Shown: positions 10,201-21,715 of the stretch, one piece after another
Position numbering within the stretch: position 1 is the stretch's first letter
Layout of the letters: every line of letters begins with the position of its first letter
Assembly: GCA_011009095.1 (NCBI GenBank)
Contig: VTPC01000606.1
Coordinates: 1 to 64,000 of the forward strand
Direction of reading: 5' to 3'
DNA length: 64,000 nt
Origin: Ignelater luminosus
Lineage: Eukaryota > Arthropoda > Insecta > Coleoptera > Elateridae
Notes under the pieces: model-generated
Seen by the model: only the letters and a program-made list of their open reading frames with translations
Database searches by the model: none
Told to the model about the DNA's origin: nothing
Made by a program: the position numbers and the translations under genes

Positions 10201-12700
10201 AAATTTCACTAGACACTTTCAACTTATCAACCTTCTTCACGAATCGCTTAAGCTCAACCCACTATTTTTCTACTTTGCTTAGCGCGCTCGCTTCTTCTAT
10301 GTTACTGGGCCATCTGTATCCCGTTACGATAAGTCTTCTATCATCCTCGTTCCGCGCCTGTTGTTCCAATTTGCACTTAAACATTTCGTGTTCCTCGTTA
10401 TCTTTGCCTTCCTCGCATTCGCATCTCGTTTCGTTTGGCTTTATTTTACCTATCTTAGCTAGGTAAGGTTTAAAATTTCCTTATCCCGTAAGGAGCTGCA
10501 CTACTTCTATATCGAATTCCTCTATTTTCGTGTATCGTCCTTTCCCTGAGTCACCTTTTGACTCGAGTTCAGGGGATAATGTCGAACATTGCGTCGGTCA
10601 CTTCTTCTAGAGCTCTCTCGTTTACTAACTCGCCGCCCGCTCGTTTTCCTCGATTCCTACATGAGCCTTTACCCATCTTACTTTAATCCTGACCCTACCT
10701 CCTAGCTCTTTATATACTTCCCATGTTTCTGCCTGTAACCTAATTGGGTTTTCCATATCCTACAGTGCCATTAATACCGATCGACTATCGCTATTTAAAG
10801 TGCATTCCCCAAATGCAAATTTATTGTTCCTAATAAATTTTAGCGCCTCCCTAATGGCGAAGAGCTCACATTCGAATATTGAGCTCCACGTCCCTAGTCT
10901 AGACTTCTATTTCCCTATTCTCGTTATATATTACATAGGCTGCCCCTGCTTTCTCATCCTCTATTCTCGATTTGAATTGCGTCCTTGAGTTCTTTTCCCT
11001 TTTCATCCCTAATTTTGAATCTAAATTTCGCTTTCCCTACCGGATGTCCTATCTTCCCTACATCTACCCTGTCTTCCACTTCATGTTCATCTAACCTTAA
11101 TGCTTCACTAATCTGTCGCGACCTATCTTTAAAAACTTGCTCCTTATCAAATTGCCTGCAGTTGTAAATCCGTAGGTGCTATCTGGCTAAGGATTATGCT
11201 GCTTCCGTTGATACCGTAGTGTATTCTGCCGCTGCCCTAACTGCTAATTTTTGTTTTTGCCTAACTTTTAAGTTTCCCGCCCAAATGTCAGCAGCATGCA
11301 AGATTGTGGGTTGGATTGTTCTCTCATAAATCCGAGCTATAGAATTACCCCTGAATCCCTACGTGAATCCAGCCGCCGCCCCTCTCTTATGCTCTAGCTG
11401 TTTTCTCTTCTGGGGAACATATTCTACATGAGGATTCCAGGACAACTTACCATCTACCATGACACCCAAATATCTAATGTTATCCTTACAGTATATTTTA
11501 TCTTCTCCAATTCTAAAGGTTGGTCTTTGTTGTTCTGGTTTCTTTCCAAAAAATAGAGCTTCCGTTTTACTGACATTAAATTTTAACTTTTCCTCTTTTG
11601 CCCAGTCCATTAAATTATTGTATGCTTCCGTTCCCCTTGGTTTTTAAATTTTAAATTGGAGTGCTCTAACTATCAATGCAAACGCAACTGTCTCATACTC
11701 TTCCGGAAACCTTATCCTAAATATACTCTCGTATAGCAGGTTCCAACAGATCGGTCCGGAGCATGATCCTTGTGGGCATCCCCTTTGCAATCCTCTGGAT
11801 ACTTTACTGGACGAGAGTTCTACTGTCCCTAAAAAAGTTTTTCACTAACCCTAAAAAATTCTCCGGACATTCCCTTTTTTCTAATTCTACTATAATCCTA
11901 GGCCACCATGCATTGTTGAAAGCCCCTGCTATATCTAAAGGTATTACCGTGCAATAATTCCCTCCTTCGCGTGCCCCTATAACTAGCTGTATTGCTTTCT
12001 CTATTGCACCTGTGATTGGTTCGCCCTGTTCTAAACTCTAAACTCATATTGCCTGTCTTCGAATCCTTCTTGACCTCTTACTAAATAAACTATTCTGTCT
12101 GCTATTATCCTATCCAAAGCCTTTCCTACTAGCGAGAATAAGATAATGGACTTAAAACTTCACGGGTCCGCTATGTCATCTTTTCCTGGTTTTGTAATAA
12201 ATTTAACATTCTGTTCCAAATTGTTGGAATTATTTCCTAGGGTTCATCCTTCTAATTGCCGAATAAGTAAATTTCCGTTCTTTATCCTCGCTCCCTTTTG
12301 CTTTCCTAACTCCCCTACTTATAGATTTTTGTAAATTATTATCATCTACTTCTCTATCTCCCGGAAAAAATCTAATAACAAATATTCCGCGCTTTTTCTA
12401 GCATCTCTTGTGTATTGACCGTCTTCCTTCTTGACACTTGACATTATCGCGTTTGTATCTCTTTTCCCCCTCACTGCTTTATACGTTGTTCCCCACGAGT
12501 TCGTGCCAGAATTTAAAGTACAAAATTTCTTACATTTATCTAACCTAATTTTTTATGAATTGCTTATATTCCCTACGCAGCCTTCTATATTCTCTCATTA
12601 GGAAGGAAGAATATAGAAGGCTAATGAGAGAGATTATGAAGGAAGAATATAGAAGGCTGCAAAGAGAATATAATTTCACAGCCGTTTAGTTAAAACGAAC
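10200..12700 (-). pseudogene. LINE ORF2 remnant with reverse transcriptase, RNase H and CCHC tail (LOA/I/R1-like group)
   Basis: Minus-strand motifs occur in correct order. At 12560-12380 is the pre-RT segment (CKKFCTLNSGTNSWGTTYKA). Near 12130 is K-A-L-D-R-I-I-A-D-R. At 11945-11900 is RT motif A (PLDIAGAFNNAWW), with N replacing the second D of the usual AFDNAWW. At 11785-11730 is motif B (GCPQGSCSGPICWNLLYE). At 11610-11440 is KFNVSKTEALFF to YLGVMVDGKLSWNPHV. At 10900-10660 is RNase H (ECELFAIREALKF, SDSRSV, WVKAHVG). At 10450-10350 is a CECEEG...HEMFKC zinc-like tail. The YADD box falls in a region of frameshifts. Stops and frameshifts are numerous, so the element is dead. Confidence 0.82.
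12570..12662. repeat. Inverted duplication at the 5' end of the LINE
   Basis: Plus-strand 'gcagccttctatattctctc' (12575-12594) reappears inverted at 12601-12655 as two close copies of 'gaaggaagaatatagaaggct'. The inverted part encodes the same KEEYRRLxRE repeat on the plus strand that the LINE encodes on the minus strand. A 5' segment flipped against the rest of a LINE copy is the usual footprint of twin priming. Confidence 0.6.
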
Positions 12701-12859
12701 AGCAAGCGAAACTGCTTTTAACAACAAAATTGACTGTGACCAGTCACAATCTTCCCAGGCAATATAGGTGAGTGCACTGAACTCGGAACGAGTCGCTCGA
12801 CACTCGCCTAGCTGGAGAAATGCGTACTACGGAAGCCTCGCCCACCGCAGCGCTATTCC

Positions 12860-13390
12860 AGTTAGTTAGAAGATCTAAAGATCGAAAGATCTAAACGATC
12901 AGAAAAATTCGACTATCACATGAAAGCTAAAAAGTTATTGCGTAGCCTATCAGATTCTCGGTCTAAAAGACTCAGTCACTCTGAAAAAGCCCAAACAGAA
13001 GAACAAGCTTATCTAGAAAGCCCAACTAGATTAAATGAGCAAATTGATTCAAAAGTTAATTGGGTTAAGAGCCCGATAGGTTCCACTAATTATAAAGTAG
13101 GTTTCATGCCAATGACATACAAACCAAGACTGTAAAATTCAAACCCGTTTTGAAAATCCAAACAATTCAAAGAGTCTGATCAGCCTGAGCTAATCATTTA
13201 TCTCAATTATTTAACCAACCTGAAGTTTGGCTGATTCTTAGAGCCTGAGTGGATGGTCTAAAAAGCTAAGCTAATCGGCTCGATAAACCCGACGATCGCG
13301 AAGAGACCAACAAGATTGAAGAGTCTAAAAAACCCTACCGGTCTAATAAAGGTCGATAAAGCTCCGAGACATTTCAAAAGTAAATTTTCT
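12860..13390. repeat. Degenerate ATCGAAAGATC / CCCGA repeat
   Basis: Runs such as 'agatctaaagatcgaaagat' at 12870 and 'ggctcgataaacccgacgat' at 13277 resemble the array at 760-1260. A frame at 12920-13135 codes for a K/S-rich repeat-like peptide and is not taken as a gene. Confidence 0.5.
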
Positions 13391-13505
13391 CTTGACATTC
13401 TAGTTCCTAAAATGCAATTTGATAGATTTTAGAAGAGTTTACTGTCATGGTTTCTTAATTTTAACGATTAAACTACTACGGATTAAATTAATAGTTAGTT
13501 GTGTA

Positions 13506-14827
13506 CGAAGTCTGTTCAAAAAGTATCGCGAATTTTGAATTTCCGCGGGTTACGTATATTCGATTTTCGATTTTTTTGTGGCGTTATGTTGGTACTCATG
13601 TCCCTCACTTATGCCGACAAGTTCGGCCATTTTGAATGTTCAGTTAATTTTTGACAGCTGTTTTGCTTGGACGTGTTTTGGCTCGTCTTCGATTTTTGCC
13701 TATTCTAAAAAATGGATCAAAGAATCCGTATAAAATTTTGTGTGAAAAACAAAATTAAGTGCGCGGACGCATTCCGAATGTTGACTGTGGCATATGGTGA
13801 AGCTACCTTGGACCGAAGCAACGTTTATCGGTGGTACAAAATGCTCTCAGAGGGCCGAGAAGATGTGAACGACGAAGAGGGTGCCGGACGCCCGAGCACG
13901 TCAACAACAGACGAAAACATTGATGAAGTGAAGAAAATAGTATTGGCCAATCGTCGAATCGCCGTTAGAGAAGTTGCTGAGGACCTAAACATATCGATTG
14001 GCTCGTGCCATTCGATTTTTACCAATGATTTGGGCATGAGACGGGTCGCCGCGAAATTCGTACCAAAATTGCTCAATTTCGACCAAAAACAGCATCGCAT
14101 TAACATTGCTAAGGAGCTGTTGGACTCTGTCCGCGACGACCCAAATTTGCTCCAGAGGGTCATAACTGGTGACGAATCATGGGTTTATGGTTATGACGTG
14201 GAAACCAAACCTCAATCATCCCAATGGAAGCTGCCGCACGAGCCAAGACCGAAAAAAGCGCGCCAAGTTCGGTCTAATGTGAAGGTTTTGCTTACAGTTT
14301 TCTTCGATTGCAGGGGCGTGGTGCATCATGAGTTCTTGCCACAGGGTAGAATGGTCAACAAGGAATATTACCTGCAACTTATGCGCAATTTGCGCGAAGC
14401 AATCCGCCAGAAACTCCCGGATTTGTGAAAGAACAAAAATTGGCTTTTGCACCATGATAACGCCCCTGCTCACACATCGTTGCTTGTGCGCGAATTTTTG
14501 GCCAAAAACAACACACTAATGATGCCGCAACCACCGTATTTCCCAGACCTGGCCCCCTGTGACTTTTTCTTGTTCCCGAAACTGAAGAGGCCCATGAAAG
14601 GACGACGCTACGCTACGATTGAGAAGATAAAGACGGCATCGAAGGAGGAGCTGAACAAGATCACAAAAAATGATTTTTTGAAGTGCTTCGAGGATTGGAA
14701 AAAACGTTGGCACAAGTGTATAATATCTGATGGGGATTACTTTGAAGGGGACAAAATAGATATTCATGAATAAATAAATAATTTTTGAAAAAACACAAAA
14801 GTCGCGATACTTTTTGAACAGACCTCG
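13506..14827 (+). mobile_element. Nearly intact mariner element
   Basis: The ends CGAAGTCTGTTCAAAAAGTA (left) and CGAGGTCTGTTCAAAAAGTA (right, read inverted) form TIRs of about 28 bases with one mismatch. TA flanks both (13504-13505 and 14828-14829). The 1322-base length is the usual mariner size. It contains a single transposase frame on the plus strand. TIR similarity is high, so the insertion looks fairly young. Confidence 0.93.
13712..14773 (+). pseudogene. Mariner transposase, full length apart from one in-frame stop
   Basis: The reading frame is 353 codons and starts MDQRIRIKFCVKNKIKC. The N-terminal helix-turn-helix domain (residues 1-110) includes VYRWYKMLSEGRED and GAGRPSTS. The catalytic domain has D1 in VITGDESWVYGYD, D2 in HHDNAPAHTSLL and D3 in PDLAPCDFFLFP, with 34 residues between D2 and D3 (DD34D). 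Codon 239 (14426-14428) is TGA, in P-D-L-stop-K-N, where relatives usually have tryptophan. No frameshift was seen. The protein normally cuts and pastes its element at TA sites in the nucleus. The stop should leave a product without D2 and D3, so this copy should be inactive. Confidence 0.92.
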
Positions 14828-14998
14828 TAAATGCTTGAAATCATCTTAACCATTTTAGATTTTGCAAGTGGCAAAGTCGTAGATCTTGTTGATAATTCAG
14901 TTTGTTTACGCAAATGAAATAGAACTTTTTGGGCAACTTGTCGATTAGAACATAATAGGCTTTTAGCTGTGACAGACTTTTGGATTTCGATAATTAAA

Positions 14999-15250
14999 GG
15001 GGTGGATGGATAAAGGTGCTATGTGACATTTTTGAATTGTGATGTTAGCCTCTTTATTCACACTATTTACGCAAGAATTATGTTACATAGCACCTTTATG
15101 TACTTCATATCTTATATCGGAATTAGGTAACGCTTGACTGACTAAGAAAGGTATATCATAGGTTACTAAAGCACATCATAACATCTTTATTCACACTGAA
15201 ATCTCAGAAAACGGAAAAATGTCACATAGCGCCTTTATCCATCCGCCCCT
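14999..15250. mobile_element. MITE with GGGGTGGATGGATAAAGG ends
   Basis: The left 'ggggtggatggataaaggtg' and right (inverted) 'ggggcggatggataaaggcg' continue through 'ctatgtgacattttt', giving TIRs of about 35 bases. An internal inverted copy of 'acatagcacctttat' lies at 15083-15097, so the element can form more than one hairpin. It has no coding capacity. The target duplication is not clear. Confidence 0.75.
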
Positions 15251-15512
15251 TCAATTGTAGTATTCAATTTACCTAAGACAACACAGAAACAGCTTATAAG
15301 TGGAATTGTTGTCATAATAAAGCTATTTATTTTAATTTGGGAGAATAAAACATTTTTTGTAGTTAGTTGTCACATTTATTGTTATGATAAAATCCTACAT
15401 GATAATAGATAATTAAATGATAACACTCGAACGATAATTTCCGTTATTTAACGAATGCATATTATTACAGTTTTTAAAAATTTGATGCTTTTTAGTGTAG
15501 TAAGCGCTGAAA

Positions 15513-16295
15513 CTAGTGATCACAACTGTCCATGCTTCTTCTTTCCCAACTGTCTTCACTAAGATGAGGTTTTGGAACTTTGTAGACGAACGCTTTAAAT
15601 CCTGTATCGTCGACTGAATAGTTCACACGTACTGTATTCAGGTCGCCGTAATGATCTATATTGAAATAATAACCTTTTAACACTGACACGCCGCCGGCAC
15701 CTGATTTACTTTCTTCCAGTTTTTCTCTCCTTATACTTCTATGGCTAGAACTAAAACAAAAACGGATTAATTATAGCTTCTTGTTTTCAAGTATTAATAC
15801 AATACCAGCGTTCACGATGTTTATGGGTAGTATATGGCTGTGGCAGAATGACAGTTTGAGTATTGTAAACCGGGCTGTTTATCTATTAACTCGGCGTGTA
15901 AAATTTATTGACGCTTAATGCGCTTTAAGGTTATGACAGTTTAACCTCACGCTGTTCTTTTTTTTTGTAACTCTGTAAATATAAGGAAAACTTGATCTCT
16001 TTTTAACAAAGCAAACGTTTATGCAAGATTTTTGATCGTGCAACGGCGCCAAATACAGCCGCAGGTACGGCAATCTTCAAAAAAAAAAGAAAACACTTCT
16101 AACCTAACAAAATGAAAGCATGGCCTATTGCGACCCATAAACATCGTGAACGGAGAATACTTACTAGGTTTCATAGTTTTCCGAATTGTTGTGATGCGAA
16201 TCCAAATTATTATCTTGTACAGTGAAAGGCAGGGCTGCCAAATAATTTACAATTAATAAAATAATTAATAAACTGAGTATAAGAATGGAATTCAT
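15513..16295 (-). CDS. Divergent RR-type cuticular protein, two exons
   Basis: Exon 1 spans 16295-16165 and ends at a GTAAGT donor. Exon 2 spans 15750-15513, following a TTTGTTTTAG acceptor, and ends in TAG. The 414-base intron is in phase 2. The 122-residue product begins MNSILILSLLIILLIV, a signal peptide. The mature part has a basic SHRSIRREKLEE segment, then a weak Rebers-Riddiford domain (GYYFNIDHYG to VNYSVDDTGFKAF). Compared with Y-x-A-x-E-x-G-Y it carries V for A, D for E and F for Y, with two extra residues before the motif. The intron falls right after N-Y-E-T-Y, equivalent to N-Y-E-F-K in the gene at 4897-5369, so the genes are paralogues. A secreted chitin-associated role is likely; chitin binding may be weakened. 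A MITE sits in the intron. Confidence 0.8.
15809..16152. mobile_element. MITE inside the intron of cuticle gene 2
   Basis: A perfect 20-base inverted repeat, cgttcacgatgtttatgggt at 15809-15828 and its inverse at 16133-16152, encloses 304 bases of non-coding sequence. It fills most of the 414-base intron, ending 12 bases from the splice donor. Without it the intron would be about 70 bases, like the 65-base intron of the paralogue. No convincing target duplication was found. Confidence 0.65.
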
Positions 16296-16370
16296 GATGA
16301 GAAATGTTACGTATACTCGGAACAACCAAACGCAACTGCAACAAACTCCACTTTCTTCTCTGATAGACTT

Positions 16371-16380
16371 GTATTTAAAG
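16371..16380 (-). promoter_or_regulatory. TATA-like box of cuticle gene 2
   Basis: Read on the minus strand this is CTTTAAATAC, about 76 bases upstream of the ATG. It matches the TTTAAATAG box of the gene at 4897-5369. Confidence 0.45.
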
Positions 16381-16399
16381 GAAAGTTAAAGATTGTTTT

Positions 16400-18195
16400 A
16401 TTGTGTTGGTTTTTCAGTACTACATTTTTTTTAATTGTCCACAATACTAGTTTTCAAAACTTGAAACGGCTTACGACCTAAAAACGATTATCGATGGGAA
16501 TATATTTATAAAGTATCTATAATTGTCTTGCGAATGTATGTTATGTATGTAGTGTTTCCGAATTTTTTATTGCGGGTTTAATTCTTAATTGTCTATTATT
16601 CAAAGGTGGGTTTTTCTTTTCTTATATTGAGAAGGGGCCTGAAATGTTTCGGGTTTTTAAAGGTCATTGAGAATAGAAACAATTAAATGCATCTTTTGGT
16701 TAATCAAATGCAGCTGATTATTATTTGAATAGTGTTGCTTTTCTGTTTAATACTTTAGGATACAACATGATTGAAATCGATGTAATTGTTGCCTGCCGAG
16801 TATCCTTCTGTACACTTTAGGTTTGCCATTGTTTTATATACATTAAAACGAATATATAAACCGGAATGTTATTTGTCGTGAAAATTAGTTTTGCTACTCA
16901 ATTCGATCAACAAGCATTTATTTTAAATACGCAGAAGCTAATAAACTATAAATTTTAATCAAACTTAAAGGGAAAAGACAAACGGAAAATTAGACACTTT
17001 ATTATATAATCAAGAGAGACAAAAAGAACCCTGGAAAAAAAGAAGAAAAACCTTTTCCAATTTTAACAACTTGGAAAAAGTTACTTCCCTTATTTCAAGT
17101 TAATAAAAGTTCTCACTGGCGCATAAAATTAAAGGTCAGAGAATAAGAAGTGCATTTTAAATTAAAGTTTATCCATAAGAAATGCAACCGACGACGCCTT
17201 CTTCGGTTTCTACTTCAGCACCTCCGCTTTACTAACGCGAGATTAAATGACCACAGCTGTACGGGGAGCAGAATTCTAAATTGTCTAGTACATAAAAGAA
17301 TATTTCCTTTACAGTTTCTAGATTTTTACAATGATTTATATCTACTGCAAACAGCAAATTATGAAAATAAATAAATATTAACTTATTCAATATCAATATG
17401 AATCTACATAGAAGTCGTGTTTAACTAGCATTTCAAGTGCCTTTAGGCCGTAGAAGAACTCTTTTAACAACTTATATGCGTTCCCCGCATTTATTAGTAA
17501 TTTAAGATCAACCAAATACCATATTTCTCTCTCTATCTGTCCCACTCTTCCCCTTACTCTACATTTAAATAATTCAAAACGTTATGAACCAAAAGCAAAT
17601 ATTGATATTATCTCCCTAAGGCAACAATTCTGCTGTGACTTGAGAAATCGAATTTTCTTGCACCATTTCCATTAGCTCTCTTTAGATGATGCATATACCC
17701 AGCCACTCGATCGCTTCAAATATTTAAATTTCTAAACTTATTACTTTTTTATATAGCAATATTAAGAGTATAAAATTCAATTAACTTTTTTAATATTTCC
17801 AAACCGATTAGATTGTGAAAAGTAAAAATAAGTAATGTTAAGAAAAATTTTTTATTAGAAAAATCAAGAGCCATTCGACCTTTTTATCTTTTATTCGAGT
17901 AAAATGATTTAATTTTGAATATAAAATGTAACTTCTAATGTAAATCTTTAGTGTATAAAAGTGAGGGTTAATCATGACTGGTACTGTGTGACAAAGCTAT
18001 CTTCAAACGCCCAACAACTCACTTCTGTCAACAATTACTTTTATTATACAGTGCGCGAAAAAAGTCTGGAATAAATGCATTAGTTGCAAAAGGGTGCATT
18101 AATATCTATTTCACGTAAAGACATACATGCGTGACAGATTTATTTTTAATCAAAGACAACACGCACCTATTTGAAATGTAAGTTGAAAATAGAGA
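16400..18195. other. AT-rich spacer, no gene recognised
   Basis: No conserved coding motif is seen. The open frame at 17150-17374 begins inside AT-rich sequence and shows no family features. Confidence 0.4.
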
Positions 18196-18199
18196 TATA

Positions 18200-19173
18200 C
18201 AGTCTGTCCAAGATAAGGATGCACAGCATGGGGATCTTGGAAACGGTAAGAGATACAGGATCGGTTAAATGGGATGAAAGTTGGCTATTTATACGATCTT
18301 TTTGTTGGCGTTTGCAAAATCTAAATATCTTGGATAGTTTCAGAGATATTTAAAAAAAAGTAGATTTCTCGATTTTCGTTATTATATTTTCTTTCCTTTA
18401 TTTGAAGAGATATCGGAAAACTGAAACCACTTTTACATAGCCACTTTTTGTTCTTTATTAAAATAGGCTAACAAAATTCCTATACAACGTTTTGGTTTCG
18501 AGTAACCATCATCAACCTCATTTTTTTAAATAGCCGGAAAAACAGTTGAAATAGTTTTGGATAGCTCTTGTTGTTACTATTCTAATGATGTAAACATGAT
18601 AGTGTTATCTTGATTTCTTATGCTATAAGTCAATGCATTCTGCAGTACTCTGACCTGCACGATCACCTGATCTAACACCGTTAGATTTCTTTCCTCTGAA
18701 GTTATGTCCAGAATCATGTGCTCAACCAAAATTTTGAAGATGAACAGCAATTATTACAGTTGGTTACAGCAGCGTTCAACACAAAAAAATCAAAACCAAA
18801 ATAACCCTGCCATTAGAATCGTGACAACAAGAGCTATCCAAAACAGTTTTCAATTGTTTTTCCGCCTATTTAAAAAAATGAGGTTGATGATGGTTACTCG
18901 AAACCAAAATCTGTACAGGAATTTTGTTAGTGTATTTTAATAGAGAACAAAAAGTGGCAATGGAAAAGTGGTTTTAGTTTTCCAATAACTCTTCAAATAA
19001 AGGAAAGAAAAAATAATAACAAAAATCGAGAAATCTAATTTTTTTAAATATCTCTGAAACTATCCAAAATATCTAGATTTTGCAAACGCCAACTTTCATC
19101 CCATTTAACCGATCCTGTATCTCTTACCGTTTCCAAGATCCTCATGCTGTGCATCCTTATCTTGGACACACTG
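18200..19173. mobile_element. Internally deleted DD41D-type element with very long TIRs
   Basis: The ends CAGTCTGTCCAAGATAAGG and (inverted) CAGTGTGTCCAAGATAAGG are flanked by TA at 18198-18199 and 19174-19175. The inverted arms extend about 370-400 bases each (to about 18600 and from about 18805). Between them, on the plus strand near 18658-18700, lies PARSPDLTPLDFF. This is the third catalytic block of the DD41D transposase family, followed by stops. The element is therefore a deletion derivative of an autonomous element that kept the transposase 3' end. Subterminal boxes 'ggggatcttggaaacggtaa' occur near both ends. Confidence 0.85.
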
Positions 19174-19179
19174 TATATT

Positions 19180-20040
19180 GAACTGTTAGCATTCCATTTA
19201 AGTAGAAGGTGTATGACAAGGATAATACTAGAAACAGTAGACGTGATTGCACGAGCTGTTTCGAAAATGTCAAACGTAATTGAATTTTCAAATTGACATG
19301 TTTACATTTACACAACAAAAACATTTTTTTGAAGAATTATAATTAAACAATTTTCCGTTTATTAGTTTTAAAGCAAGTAGTAAGATTAATAAAAGTTAAT
19401 TCTAAAATGAACTTATATGTACTTTTTAAAAATTGTTTTCAGTTATTGTTTGTCTGTCAATCTACCGCCACTAAAATAGGACGTATAGAAAGTTTTCAGT
19501 TGGGCTAGTTATTGATTTGAAACATGTGGATCACACGAGTGACGCATGTATCTCTTTACGTGAAATAGATATTATCAAGCAATATCCTGGGACAGGTCGA
19601 TTTTCTTTTTTTCTTGCGCACATTTTCATATACAAATTGTATAGATGGCGTTTCTCAAGTTCCGAATATGACGTCATGGATGATTTTTTAAATGTTATTT
19701 TGGTGGAATCTTGTAAAGCAGCTCTTCTTGATTACGGCAATATAACATACTTATACCTTTATTTTATAAAGAAAAACTAGAAAAATTAATAAAGTATTTA
19801 TTATATTAGAAAATCTAGGTTACATAAAAGATGCTACTCCACTACAAAATAATAATTGGAGAACGTGAAATAATTAAGTTAGTTCATTACATTCATGAAC
19901 ATTTTAATGAAATGTAAATTGTACAAAGTATTTTAAAAAAATGTTGGAAGAAATTGCTTAACTCATGAAAAACCCAATGTGGTAGTAAATTAGAAAGAAA
20001 GAGAAAACAACTTCACAAGCAAACGAAAATGAAATAAATG
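19180..20040. other. AT-rich spacer
   Basis: No gene or repeat is recognised. A frame at 19517-19780 contains no motif I can place. Confidence 0.4.
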
Positions 20041-20046
20041 GGAAAT

Positions 20047-20690
20047 TTAAATTAAATGTTCGAAACTGCTACTGTTCTCTCTTAAACACAACTCTAAACG
20101 ATTGACTGTTTCAGTCCACACATTATTTAATATATTTTGATCTATTGCTCTAATGTGGTGACGTATTCGTTCCTTCAGTTCATCCAAATCTCTAGGTTTG
20201 TTGAAATAGACTTTACTTTTCAAGTATCCCCAAAGGAAAAAACCCAATGGGATTAAGTCTGGCGATCTAGGAGGCCATTCCACAGGTCCAGGAAACACGT
20301 CATCCAGATAGTGCCGTACATTTCTCGCATAATGTCGGGATGCTCCGTCTTGCTGCAACCAGACGTCATTGGCTGGAATGTCTCGATCATCAGGATTAGG
20401 AAACACCTCAGCTAGTGCTGGCACTAAGTAGTTGCGGAGGAAATCTAAATAAATATTTCCAGACAAGGTTTCCTCAAAAAAATACGGTCCCAAAATCCTA
20501 TCTCTTATAATATCTGCCCATACATTTAATTTTTGTTGGTATTGAGTGTGCGCCTTAACTGCCCAGTTTGGCTTATCAGTATCCCAACGTCTATCTACAA
20601 TTTTGTCTATTCACAACGCCATTTAAAAAAAAGTCGTCTCGTCCGAGAATAAAATTGAATTTCATGAAAAATTGAGGTTCGTGTGTATTA
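20047..20690 (-). pseudogene. Degenerate DD41D-like transposase, C-terminal two thirds
   Basis: The minus-strand frame 20493-20047 reads from GPYFFEETLSGNIYLDFLRN through VWLQQDGASRHYARNV to WPPRSPDLIPLGFFLWGYLK. Upstream, to about 20690, frameshifted pieces add FSDETTFFLNG (first catalytic D) and Q-Y-Q-Q-K-L-N-V-W-A-D-I-I. D1 and D2 are intact, but the third acidic residue is G (PLGFF in place of PLDFF). The D2 to D3 spacing is 34, so the linker has lost seven residues relative to the 59686 copy. At least one frameshift and one stop occur near 20590-20610. The N-terminus and TIRs are absent. It abuts the gypsy gag remnant. Confidence 0.85.
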
Positions 20691-21427
20691 CTTGCAACAT
20701 TTCCTGACAGAATTGGCCCGAATGTACTTTATTTTGATCACCTCGGCAATTTCCCTATCAAAGCACCTAAAGAAAAATTTCATGGCCGCCATAAAGATAG
20801 TAACGGGTCCATTAACACCCGTTTACCATTCTTTATCTCATTCCACAACTGATCTTCATAATCACTTGGTAAGAAGTCACGCCCCAATGCGGAAACTAAG
20901 GAGTCGCAATCAACTAAAGAAGCTTTAATTGACCTCAACCAAATGAGCGCTTCTCTTGAAAAAAGATCTATTGCTGAATTGAAAAGCTCATTTCTATCGG
21001 CATTACGAGAAGTAGCAAGCTCATTTACCCTCTGCAGGAAGGAATTAACACCTATACCTTTTGAGTCTCCCGAAAACTGTGGACTTCATTTATATACGGG
21101 AATTGATTTAGAAAAATGTTGCGTTTCACCACAGGGGATAGCAGAATTTGGAAAGGTTGTTGCACTGGAGCTTCACTTTTCCCTTTTACTTTTTGCCTCA
21201 AGATCAGCGTCTAGTTGTAGAACACTAACATAGACCGCATTTTTATAAGTTCGCGCCTCCTCAGGATTTTCTACGGGTATTGGCATGCATAATATCTTAC
21301 CTGTCAAGTGTGCGAGTCTAGATCTTAAACGTAAATATAAGGAATCAGTTTTTGAGCCTTTAAAATCCGGAATAGATGCCCTAATAGACTCTATTATTTT
21401 ATCAATCCCAGCCTTTTCCTCATTCAA
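20690..21427 (-). pseudogene. Ty3/gypsy-type Gag remnant
   Basis: The minus strand reads MNEEKAGIDKIIESIRASI (21427 downward, to a stop at 21173). After a broken stretch it continues from about 21078 with FSGDSKGIGVNSFLQRVNEL, then N-E-L-F-N-S-A-I-D-L-F and REALIWLRSI. LPSDYEDQLWNEIKNGKR follows, and after a frame change MAAMKFFFRCFDREIAEVIK. The block 'F-G-D..G...FL.RV.EL...LF.SA.DLF...AL.WLRS' and the 'LP.DYE..LW.EI' motif are typical of insect gypsy-like capsid domains. It stops near 20690 where the DD41D remnant starts. Plus-strand frames here are shadows. No functional Gag is possible. Confidence 0.7.
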
Positions 21428-21715
21428 CTTTAGTCTGTTGACTTATTCGTAACCAAGTTGTCGACCTGCATGTTTAGTGAATAATCGGGATAATATTTTT
21501 CTTTTGCTAGATGAATCATTAATGTAAGTGTTGTGCTCTTATAATTTCTTCGTTGAAAGCGATATTTGATTGGTTTTGATGGCGAATAATTAGAAGAATG
21601 TAGAAATCTCGGTTAGGCAACGAGAAAGAAATACAAAGACGCTGTGCTCGTTCACTAATACGAGGCTCCTTTTTTAAATTTGCAACCTAATTAAGAAGGA
21701 AACATATTACAACTT

